A DNA stretch of 36,880 bases. It comes from Thermoplasmata archaeon (lineage in GTDB: Archaea > Thermoplasmatota > Thermoplasmata > Lutacidiplasmatales > UBA184). Below are positions 30,771 through 36,880 of the stretch, piece by piece. A model generated the notes under the pieces. The model saw nothing but the letters and a program-made list of their open reading frames with translations, searched no databases and was not told where the DNA came from. Both the position numbers and the translations under genes were made by a program. The DNA lies in the NCBI GenBank assembly GCA_027314165.1, contig DAHVCH010000021.1, positions 1 to 36,880 of the forward strand, written 5' to 3'. Every line of letters starts with the position of its first letter. Position 1 is the first letter of the stretch.

Positions 30771-31857
30771 GGATCAGCCCAGCACCCCCCCTTCCCGGCT
30801 CCGGAGCACAGGAAGTGCCGAAACGGGGAGGCAAAGTCCCCCTGAACAACCCCGAGACACTGATGTCACCCGCTGGGCGCGCCCGCCCCAGCGACAAGGA
30901 GACGAAGGACAAATAGCCGGAGTTCCGCAAACTTGGGGCCGGAGCGTACTCCGCGTCCTGCGGGGCGTCCCAGGTGGCTCGGGGCCGCAGCGGGAGCCGA
31001 GAAGGGCACCGCCGATACCGGGGTGCGGGAAGTGCGGTCGGCCGGGAGCACCCGGAGCTCTGCCTCCTTCGGCAGGACCCCGCTCCACATCCCTGCAACC
31101 ACTCCACTGCGGGGGCAGGACTTCGCAGCGGTCGCGCACTACGCCAAGAACGCCCCGCTCCACCACGGCCCCCGACGACAGCCCACGAGCCCGTGACCGC
31201 TGCGTGTTGGTCTCGCCCTGAACCTCCTCGGTTGTCCGCAATGTCCGGGTTGGTGGCTTGCCTACCCTGTCTCATCGGAAGACCTAGAACAAGCCTCCAA
31301 TCCTAGGAGTGCCCTTGGGCATCCTCCTGATTCCTTCCCAAATCCACCCGGACTCTGCGAAAATCCCCTCCTTCTCGTAGCGGGGGGGGAGTGCGGCACG
31401 ACGACTCGGGGCCGACGGAGATCGCAACCGCGGGCTGGTCGGTGGGAGTCTGACCGAAAACCCCGCTTCACGGTAGAAGCTTCGGCAACTTCTGGAGTCC
31501 GAACGCACATCACCGCGTCGCGGGAGGCGACGTAGACCTCGAGTGCCCTCTTCGCCATGGCGACCCGGCCCTTGCGCTCGGCCTCGACCCGGGCACGGGA
31601 GCGCTCGTCCGAGGCGTGGCTGTCGGCCGGGAGACCCCTTGGGCCGGTCGGCACCCCTCGGGAGGACGGGGATGCAAGTCGCCACCCTCCGAACAGGTCG
31701 AGTCCGCTTAGCGCGGGAAACCCGCCCACTGCGCTGGGGGTGGCGGACGGCGGGGCTCAAGCCTCGCCTCCCACCCCATGCTGGAGGTCTGCGACGCGCT
31801 CCGCGATGTTGCCTGGCCCTCCCAGCAAGATTATGTTGGGGTGCACATGGACCGCCT
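30771..31857. other. Gene-poor region with decayed coding fragments
   Basis: No intact gene is convincing in these 1,087 bases. Short protein-like stretches occur on the minus strand: ASDERSRARVEAERKGRVA and MAKRALEVYVASRDAVM around 31510-31625, and NIILLGGPGNIAERVADLQ around 31775-31840. They are in different frames and have no complete start-to-stop structure. This fits a decayed gene or genes. The right end carries the promoter of the K+ channel gene. Confidence 0.35.
31828..31837 (+). promoter_or_regulatory. TATA-like box for the K+ channel gene
   Basis: AGATTATGTT is centred 26 bases before the GTG at 31858. This spacing supports a leaderless transcript and decides the GTG start over in-frame extensions upstream. 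Confidence 0.55.
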
Positions 31858-32976
31858 GTGCACCTCTCCAAGGTCTTCCGAAGGATTTGGAAGCCGCTCT
31901 CCGTGGTCGTGGTGATCTACGGGATCTGCGTGTCTGGTTTCATCCTCGCGATGAAGGTGTCGATCTTCAACGGGGTCTACTGGGGCATCATCACGATGTC
32001 CACCGTGGGGTACGGCGACATCGTCCCGACGAACAACGTGGCGAAGGTGTTCGCCATGTTGCTCGCCGGGTCGACGATAGGGATTTTAGGCTACGTGGTG
32101 TCGACCGTCAGCACCTTGGCGCTGCAAGCCCGCGAGGAGGAGCAACTGGGCCTCGACGGGACCAAGCTCACCGACCATGTGGTGATGCTGGGATGGACCC
32201 CGGTCACGCGCTCCGCGCTGGAGGAGCTTATCCTGACCGGACGGAAGGTCGCTCTTCTCACGCGGCACCAAGAGAAGCTGACCGAGATCCGGACGTTCAT
32301 CGCCCAGCTGATCCGTTCCTCGATGGCCAACCCGGACCTCAAGAACCGGGTGACCAAAGAGAAGGATATCTACCTCGGCTTCGGGGACTACTCGCAGCGC
32401 AACTCTCTCGACCTGCTCAACCTGCCCCGGGCGAAGGAGGCGATCGTCGCCAGCGACGATGACGCCCGCAACTTGATGACGTCGCTCCTGCTCAAGGACA
32501 AGGCCCCGCACCTGCGCGTCGTGGTCTCGGTCACGCACGAGGAACTTCGGGAGACCCTCCACGCGGCCGGGGTGACGTACGTGATCAGTCCGGCGGACCT
32601 TGGGGGTCGGATGGTCTCGGCCGCGGCAGTGCAGCCCGAGGTCGCGACAGCGTTCAATGACCTGACGTCGGCCGTGAACGGCTCCGCTGTCAACGAGTAC
32701 CCGCTCGTCCACCCCAACCCCCTCCTAGGGCTCACGTTTGACGACGGTCAGCGGAAGCTGCGCGAACAAACGGGAGCAATCATGATCGGGGTCGCTCGTC
32801 CCATCCCTGGCGCGAGGGGCACCGCCCCCCGTTTCGACGTCGTGCTCGATCCTCCGGTGGGGACGAAGCTCGAGGTCGGGGCGTACGTGCTCATCTTGGT
32901 CTCGATGCACAACGAGGATCGGTTGGAAGCATGGATCAGGGTCCCTTCGGGCCGCCCTCCCGCCGTCTCTGAATAG
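31858..32976 (+). CDS. K+ channel with cytoplasmic RCK domain
   Basis: The protein has 372 residues. TM1 is about 15-33 (SVVVVIYGICVSGFILAM), the pore helix and selectivity filter read GIITMSTVGYGDIVP (TVGYGD about 49-54), and TM2 is about 62-88 (VAKVFAMLLAGSTIGILGYVV). An RCK/TrkA-N Rossmann domain follows (DHVVMLGWTPVTRSALEELI); its nucleotide loop is not a clean G-x-G-x-x-G. A C-terminal RCK-C domain is about 290-360. The plan is that of MthK-like two-helix ligand-gated K+ channels, tetramers whose RCK ring usually senses Ca2+ or nucleotides. The GTG start is set by the TATA spacing. Confidence 0.88.
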   Translation: MHLSKVFRRIWKPLSVVVVIYGICVSGFILAMKVSIFNGVYWGIITMSTVGYGDIVPTNNVAKVFAMLLAGSTIGILGYVVSTVSTLALQAREEEQLGLDGTKLTDHVVMLGWTPVTRSALEELILTGRKVALLTRHQEKLTEIRTFIAQLIRSSMANPDLKNRVTKEKDIYLGFGDYSQRNSLDLLNLPRAKEAIVASDDDARNLMTSLLLKDKAPHLRVVVSVTHEELRETLHAAGVTYVISPADLGGRMVSAAAVQPEVATAFNDLTSAVNGSAVNEYPLVHPNPLLGLTFDDGQRKLREQTGAIMIGVARPIPGARGTAPRFDVVLDPPVGTKLEVGAYVLILVSMHNEDRLEAWIRVPSGRPPAVSE

Positions 32977-33200
32977 GCGAGGGTTTGGCACTTCGTACGT
33001 GTTTGGGGACCTCTAGGACCTGAAGGTTTGCTGGCGGTCGCGAACGGGAGTCCCCGGTCAGCCGGCTCTCCTCCAATCGACGGCCCGGGGCAGGGGCAGC
33101 CAGGAAGGGGACCGAAGGCCCACCCGGGCCTGAGGGAGGACCGTGCCCGAGGGTTCGGCCGAGGAGCGAGGGGCAGAGGTCGCCAAGAGCGCGCGGCTCG
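32977..33200. other. Intergenic stretch without recognisable gene
   Basis: After the K+ channel gene I see no coding frame or family in this stretch. Its sequence is high in GC with scattered short repeats. The neighbouring minus-strand 43-residue frame begins to its right; the DUF1801 gene follows further on. Confidence 0.4.
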
Positions 33201-33332
33201 TCAGCCAAGAACGTCGAAGGGGACGACGAACTCGCCGCCACGAGCCGGGGAAAGGACCTTCACCACGCGGCCGGTCCAGGAGAGGGCTCCGATGACGTTC
33301 CGTCTACGTTTTGCGACTTCGGGTTTCCTCAC
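33201..33332 (-). CDS. Small basic protein of unknown function
   Basis: A GTG at 33332 opens a 43-residue frame (MRKPEVAKRRRNVIGALSW, then TGRVVKVLSPARGGEFVVP, then FDVLG) that reads like a genuine small protein: a basic N-terminus followed by two probable beta strands. Third-position GC is raised. No ribosome site is strong. No family recognised; the basic start could suggest nucleic-acid binding, but that is inference. Confidence 0.35.
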   Translation of the reverse strand: MRKPEVAKRRRNVIGALSWTGRVVKVLSPARGGEFVVPFDVLG

Positions 33333-33524
33333 GCTCGGAGGCCCCGAAGGGACGCGAATGACGCCCTACGACCGTGGATGATTTCGTGCACCCCGCGCTG
33401 CCCGTCTGGACGCGGCTGTGCGGGGCGGAGGCAGGCACGCCGGGACGACACCCCGTTCTGTGGACGGGCGCCGTGATCCCGCTACCATCATGTCGTCGCA
33501 TATGCTCTTCAATCCCAGAGTACC

Positions 33525-33893
33525 ATGAAAGACGTCGAGTCGTTCATCCGCGCTGCTCCGAAGAGCGTTCAGCCAAAGCTGCGAGCCGTCAGGGCGGCCA
33601 TCAAGAAGGCAGCTCCCGACGCGGTCGAGACAATCAGCTACGGAATGCCGTTCTATAGCTTTCCAAGGGAATCCGGATTCCAGGCCCGGCTCTGCTACTT
33701 CGGACTCTTGAAGCAGGCCGTCGTCTTCTACACCCGACCCGTGTTCCTCGAAGACTACCGGGACGAGATTGGGCCATATGTGTCGACCAAGTCCTCTCTC
33801 CACTTCCCCTCGGACAGGCCCATTCCCCTTGCCTTGATCCAGAAGCTGGTGAGAAACGGGGTACGAAAGCACCGGGCGGGAGGAGCTGGCTGA
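33525..33893 (+). CDS. DUF1801 (YdhG-like) protein
   Basis: The protein has 122 residues. It matches the DUF1801/YdhG family: VESFIRAAPKSVQPKLRAVRAAIKKAAPDAVETISYGMPFYSFP, then ARLCYFGLLKQAVVFYTRP and LHFPSDRPIPLALIQKLVRN. Members are small frataxin-like proteins; a B. subtilis member is proposed to act in iron delivery, but most are uncharacterised. A CATATG element lies about 25 bases upstream. Codon use looks less GC-rich than the housekeeping genes, consistent with acquisition. Confidence 0.82.
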   Translation: MKDVESFIRAAPKSVQPKLRAVRAAIKKAAPDAVETISYGMPFYSFPRESGFQARLCYFGLLKQAVVFYTRPVFLEDYRDEIGPYVSTKSSLHFPSDRPIPLALIQKLVRNGVRKHRAGGAG

Positions 33894-33898
33894 CCCCT

Positions 33899-34027
33899 CT
33901 ACTGTTGGGACGGACGGCCATCGACTCCGTCGGCCTCCAAGGACCGGAAGTACCTCGCCGGGGCCCCGTCGTACCCGACGGCGTGCAGGACCTCGGTGAC
34001 AGGGTCATACCAGACACAAAGCTCCAT
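33899..34027 (-). CDS. Small C-terminal ORF downstream of the MazF-like gene
   Basis: The frame ending at 33899 reads as real protein for about 65 residues (DYSWVDRVADQVQALLRKHG, then MELCVWYDPVTEVLHAVGYDG, then PARYFRSLEADGVDG) with high third-position GC. The only ATG is at 34027, in the middle of the protein-like stretch. No ATG, GTG or TTG precedes it in frame before the stop inside the toxin gene. It may be a truncated or frameshifted gene, or use an unusual start. It could be a third element of the toxin-antitoxin unit. Confidence 0.35.
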   Translation of the reverse strand: MELCVWYDPVTEVLHAVGYDGAPARYFRSLEADGVDGRPSQQ

Positions 34028-34202
34028 CTCGAGCCCGTGCTTGCGGAGCAGGGCCTGGACTTGGTCGGCGACGCGGTCGACCCAGGAATAGTCGGTCGAT
34101 GTACGGTCGGTCGTCGCTGGGCGGGTGTTGTCGGGTTTCTGGCGGCTCCTGGAGCGCGTCGTCTTCCTCGGGTGGGGAGGGAGACGGGAGGTCCGGTTCG
34201 TC

Positions 34203-34547
34203 TCAGCGCAGGGCGAGAACGCGGCGGAGCAACTGGTCCACGTCGCTCATGAACGGGCAACGTCCGACCACCTCCATCGCGAAGGTGGGGACAGCGCTCA
34301 GATCGTCCAGGCAAATCTGGGAGGTGAGGGGGAGTCCCATCTCTTGGGCTTCGTGGGTCCCTGACTTCACGAGGATCCGGGTCGAGGAGGGGCGCACATG
34401 GGACGTGACGGCCGCCACCAGGAGCTTGTCGAAAGGTCCCTTGATTCCGGGGTCTTGGACCACCAAGGCAGGGTGGTGGAGGTATCTCGTGCGGTCCGCG
34501 GTCAACAGCGGGACGCGGACCACGTCCCCACGGCGAGGCTCACTCAT
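34203..34547 (-). CDS. PemK/MazF-type toxin
   Basis: The protein has 114 residues of the MazF/PemK fold. It opens with EPRRGDVVRVPLLTADRTRYLHHPALVV, then LLVAAVTSH, and the family's LPLTSQICLDDLSAVP before the end MSDVDQLLRRVLAL. MazF enzymes cleave mRNA at specific sites, and are held inactive by the antitoxin encoded just upstream. Its start overlaps the antitoxin stop by eight bases. The active-site Arg/Ser-Thr pair is probably in the R-G-D and TSH/TSQ segments, but cannot be assigned for certain. Confidence 0.82.
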   Translation of the reverse strand: MSEPRRGDVVRVPLLTADRTRYLHHPALVVQDPGIKGPFDKLLVAAVTSHVRPSSTRILVKSGTHEAQEMGLPLTSQICLDDLSAVPTFAMEVVGRCPFMSDVDQLLRRVLALR

Positions 34548-34788
34548 CGGAGGCGAAGTTCTCGTCCCCTTCCCAGTCGTCGGCTAGCGGAGCGGTGCAC
34601 CGCTGGAGCTCCTTCAGCTGGTCCTCGGTGAGGCCCAGCTCCGAGGCGGGCCGGCCGCGGGGCGGACGGGACTCGGAGGGCTTTGGTGCGGCCACCGCCG
34701 GACGGCTCATGTGGGGGTTGGTACGGTCGGCAGACTCCATAACTCTTGCCTCGATCATTCCTTCGGTGGTATCAACCTGCCCCTCCAT
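34540..34788 (-). CDS. Predicted antitoxin for the MazF-like toxin
   Basis: The protein has 82 residues. Its C-terminal half (GRPASELGLTEDQLKELQRC, then TAPLADDWEGDENF) is an acidic helix followed by an extended acidic tail, typical of the toxin-wrapping part of antitoxins. The N-terminal part is short, and no clear DNA-binding domain is visible. It overlaps the toxin gene by eight bases. ATG 34788 is used; ATGs at 34758 and 34740 are alternatives. Assignment rests on genetic context and charge, not on a recognised family. Confidence 0.6.
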   Translation of the reverse strand: MEGQVDTTEGMIEARVMESADRTNPHMSRPAVAAPKPSESRPPRGRPASELGLTEDQLKELQRCTAPLADDWEGDENFASDE

Positions 34789-34834
34789 CCGAGGGACACC
34801 TTCGGCCGGGAAGGAGTCCCGAGGGGGGCTGGGG

Positions 34835-35224
34835 TCAGATGGCCAACTCGACCCGGGGGCGCCGCGGGGCGCTCTCGAGAGGGGCAGCGTCCGCCAACCG
34901 TTCCGCGGGGGCTTCGTAGACGAAATCCCCGGGGGGAGACTCCGCGAGGACGGCGAGAAGCAGAGCTCGCCCGCGAATGCGGATGCGTGAATTGACCGGC
35001 ACGCTGTTCCGAAGAAATCGGCAGAACCGGAGATTGTCGACATCCGCCGTTGCGAAGCCACGCCGACGGCGAAGCTCCTGAACGAGCCGGCGTACATCCG
35101 CGCCGGGAAGGACGGTGCTCAGCGCGGAGCGCCATTACTTCGAATCGGTGGGGAACCCACGTGGGGATGTGCGGGCTAGAGCGGTCGCGAGCGTGGCCAC
35201 GTCCTCGGACCCTGCGTCGTTCAC
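34835..35224 (-). pseudogene. HTH-like gene interrupted by an in-frame TAA
   Basis: From GTG 35224, the frame reads VNDAGSEDVATLATALARTS and PRGFPTDSK, then TAA (35135-35137). In the same frame it continues with clearly protein-like sequence: ALSTVLPGADVRRLVQELRR, then RRGFATADVDNLRFCRFLRN, then IRIRGRALLLAVLAESPPGD and FVYEAPAERLADAAPLE, ending at TGA 34835. Third-position GC is high on both sides. AT-rich CCCTTTCCATTTGCC lies before the GTG. The gene is upstream of the antitoxin on the same strand. It is probably a nonsense-interrupted gene, perhaps a regulator; no family recognised. Confidence 0.45.
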
Positions 35225-35293
35225 AGTACGGTCAAAGTTGGCAAATGGAAAGGGTTTCGGCGTGTGGCAGCCGAGAAGGCCCCATCCTAGACG

Positions 35294-35434
35294 CTAACCG
35301 AAGGACACGGCCTTCGAGGGAGGACGCACCTGAGGGGCGAAGGTCCCGAGAGGCGCGTCCGAAAGGCGCTCGCGGAGATCCCGCATCGCACGGACGCTCC
35401 GTTCGAGGTCCTCGAGGACCACGCGGTTGACGCG
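35294..35434 (-). pseudogene. Fragment similar to the C-terminus of the 204-residue protein
   Basis: The 46-residue end of this frame reads RVNRVVLEDLERSVRAMRDL then RERLSDAPLG. The 36187-36801 protein has RVNRVVLADLEAQVRAMREL then HERLGDVPSR. About 21 of 30 residues match, and the DNA is visibly similar too. Upstream of RVNRVV the similarity stops and the frame runs into the end of the membrane-anchored gene. This is a partial duplication or leftover of a deleted paralog. Confidence 0.55.
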
Positions 35435-35456
35435 GGCGCAGCCGATGGAGCGCAGT

Positions 35457-36134
35457 CTACTGCGACCACCAGAAGTCCACTGACCCGTCGAACGTGCCGC
35501 CGTGTCCATTCCAAATCACAAGGTCGAGAGTCGCATTGCCGGCGAAAATCGCCGAATCGATCGCTTGCGTCCGGAAGGTGTCGGCACCTCCGGGGTCGCA
35601 GGGCGGCCCCGTCGCCGCACCGCCATAGGAGGCATTGTAGCACCAAAGGGGTGCGAGGGGAGCACTCGACACTCCCCCGTCCACGACCTTCTCCCAAGTC
35701 GTCGGCGTCCAGACCGAGACGTTCCCGACACACGATTCCGTGGGGGGGCAGTCCGAAAAATCGACCTCACCCGAGAGATACGGGTTCAGAACGGCTGACC
35801 CGCAGGCGCGATTGGAGTTCGGATTCACGGCGAACGGGAAGACGGACGCGTTCGCGATTCCTCCACCCCTTAGGGAGCTCGCACCCGTGCCGTTCTGCCC
35901 CACCGGCACGGCGAGGACGACCCTGGACTCCAGCGTGGGACAGGTTTCCCTCGGACCCCCGGACCAGAGCCACCATGCTGCTACGGAGGAAGCGATCAGC
36001 ACGGTAGCCGCCACGACGATCAGCGCGCGCCTTGCCCTCGGGTTCCTGCTCTTGTGAGTTACGGAGGCGGGCGGACTGGGGTTCACGGGATTCGGAGCCG
36101 GTAGCGCGGTATCCTCCGGCACGCCGGGCGTCAT
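35457..36134 (-). CDS. Hypothetical membrane-anchored extracellular protein
   Basis: The protein has 225 residues. A Pro-rich basic N-terminus (1-35) precedes one helix (ALIVVAATVLIASSVAAWWLW, about 37-57), then an outside domain with several cysteines, including CPTLESRV, NRACGSAV, DCPPTESC and LWCYNASY, that could form disulfides, and many N-x-S/T sites. It sits between a 204-residue accessory protein and a fragment related to that protein's end. No family recognised. It appears to be a surface protein of the accessory block. Confidence 0.6.
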   Translation of the reverse strand: MTPGVPEDTALPAPNPVNPSPPASVTHKSRNPRARRALIVVAATVLIASSVAAWWLWSGGPRETCPTLESRVVLAVPVGQNGTGASSLRGGGIANASVFPFAVNPNSNRACGSAVLNPYLSGEVDFSDCPPTESCVGNVSVWTPTTWEKVVDGGVSSAPLAPLWCYNASYGGAATGPPCDPGGADTFRTQAIDSAIFAGNATLDLVIWNGHGGTFDGSVDFWWSQ

Positions 36135-36186
36135 CGCCGGACCCTCCGGTAGGATGGGTCCGGCTCCGCTTCAAGCTTGGGGCGCG

Positions 36187-36801
36187 TCAGGCGGGCGCAC
36201 CTGCCGCCTTCCTCGACGGGACATCTCCCAGCCTCTCGTGCAGCTCGCGCATGGCGCGGACCTGCGCTTCCAGGTCGGCCAGGACGACGCGGTTCACCCG
36301 CTCGCGCAGCTGCTCCGCGGTCTCGCCGGGGAGGGCGTAATCGGCGTACCCGGTGCGGACCGACTCGAACTTCCCCGCGTTCACCGTGAGGCCGCCCGAG
36401 GACCAGGCGCGGCCCGCCTGGGGGCTGGGGACCTCCTCTTCGTCAGCGTGGCCCACCGCGGACCCCAGGAGGGCGAGCGGCACGGACGGAGCCGCGGGCG
36501 GGGGGGCCTTCGGAGGAGATGGGCCCTCCGGTGGCCTCGCGGGGGTCGACGCGGGAAGCGCACTCGCGGGGGTGAACCCGGTCGCCTGCAAGTTGCCACC
36601 ATCGGGGGGCGATGGCTGCGAGGACGCCCCGTTCCCCTTCCAGGTGCCCGCGTCCGGCGAGTGCGCGGGGATCCAGGTCTTGCGGGGGTGGGCGTCGAAG
36701 TCCCCCACCACGCGGACGTCAGGGCCCGGCGGGATGACGGTCCCGCAGCCGTCGGCGCACCGGGCGGGCCATCGCTGGCCCGTCAGGGTCCGGAGCCTCA
36801 T
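36187..36801 (-). CDS. Accessory protein with Cys-containing N-terminus and helical C-terminus
   Basis: The protein has 204 residues. The N-terminus (RWPARCADGCGTVIPPGPDV) has a C-x3-C pair that could bind a metal, followed by a Pro/Ser-rich linker (55-130). The C-terminus (GGLTVNAGKFESVRTGYADY, then LPGETAEQLRERVNRVVLA) is helical and resembles a recurrent pattern of phage and plasmid proteins with N-x-G-x-Y/F-E-S-x-R; that relation is from memory and unproven. Its ATG overlaps the stop of an upstream gene (ATGA). A related fragment lies at 35294. Confidence 0.5.
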   Translation of the reverse strand: MRLRTLTGQRWPARCADGCGTVIPPGPDVRVVGDFDAHPRKTWIPAHSPDAGTWKGNGASSQPSPPDGGNLQATGFTPASALPASTPARPPEGPSPPKAPPPAAPSVPLALLGSAVGHADEEEVPSPQAGRAWSSGGLTVNAGKFESVRTGYADYALPGETAEQLRERVNRVVLADLEAQVRAMRELHERLGDVPSRKAAGAPA

Positions 36802-36880
36802 GGGGTCCCCCGTGGGTTGGTCGTTCGGTCGGCGGTGGCGTTCTCAACGGCGCTCTGCGCGCTCGTTGCGGACATCACTT
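36798..36880 (-). CDS. C-terminal end of a gene entering from the right edge
   Basis: Only the last 27 codons are visible (VMSATSAQSAVENATADRTT, then NPRGTP), ending with TGA that overlaps the ATG of the 204-residue protein. The four-base overlap and common strand suggest an operon. No family can be identified from this tail. Confidence 0.4.
   Translation of the reverse strand, partial: VMSATSAQSAVENATADRTTNPRGTP

Noticed and set aside
1-36880. CRISPR array
   Set aside because: No regularly spaced direct repeat of 24-40 bases was seen in any gap, and no cas gene is present.
1-36880. Insertion sequence or integrase
   Set aside because: No transposase, integrase or terminal inverted repeat pair was recognised. 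The accessory character of 29-36.9 kb rests on decayed genes, the toxin unit and duplication only.

Overview
The window is GC-rich (about 70% by eye) archaeal DNA, most likely from an uncultured member of the Thermoplasmatota. Direct support for Archaea is a set of lineage-specific genes: ribosomal proteins L15e and LX, prefoldin alpha, FtsY, a PAC2/PbaB-type proteasome chaperone, a single GINS51-type subunit, a DRG GTPase, archaeal-type Elp3, isopentenyl phosphate kinase with type 2 IPP isomerase, and KaiC-like ATPases. Several genes also have an AT-rich TATA-like box about 26 bases before the start codon, as in leaderless archaeal transcripts. The assignment to Thermoplasmatota is an inference from gene order and content.

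Layout. 1-1775 (+): P1-family aminopeptidase/esterase and a RidA protein, overlapping by four bases. 1820-9481 (-): a run of same-strand genes, argS, isopentenyl phosphate kinase, IPP isomerase, elp3, two membrane-anchored surface proteins and an HTH-CBS regulator. 9518-14549 (+): an information-processing run holding a THUMP/ThiI-like protein with a lost PP-loop, a small tail-rich protein, LX, prefoldin alpha, ftsY, a TrmJ-like tRNA methylase, an unknown protein and L15e. 14669-19479: a coiled-coil protein, a KaiC-like ATPase, a TOPRIM protein, GINS, a MidA-type methyltransferase and the PAC2 chaperone. 19561-25572 (-): an esterase, three tandem KaiC-like proteins (only one with an intact Walker A) and a large HerA/VirD4-like ATPase. 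25979-30770: DRG GTPase, GNAT acetyltransferase, an HxlR regulator with a partner gene, and an ArsR-like regulator with a four-helix membrane protein.

The last third differs from the first two. It has long gene-poor stretches (29.1-30.06 kb and 30.8-31.86 kb), a K+ channel with RCK domain, a DUF1801 protein, a MazF/PemK-type toxin with its antitoxin, a gene interrupted by an in-frame TAA, a duplicated gene tail, and small proteins recognisable only from non-ATG frames. This looks like accessory DNA that is turning over, while 1-27 kb is a stable housekeeping segment.

The most unusual feature is the 19.5-25.6 kb block. One canonical KaiC-like ATPase is translationally coupled to two paralogs whose P-loops have lost the catalytic lysine, then to an alpha/beta-hydrolase, with a HerA-like pump ATPase immediately upstream. 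Each of the two units has its own TATA-like box. A heteromeric KaiC-like signalling assembly is a reasonable hypothesis; a link to the HerA-like protein is more speculative.
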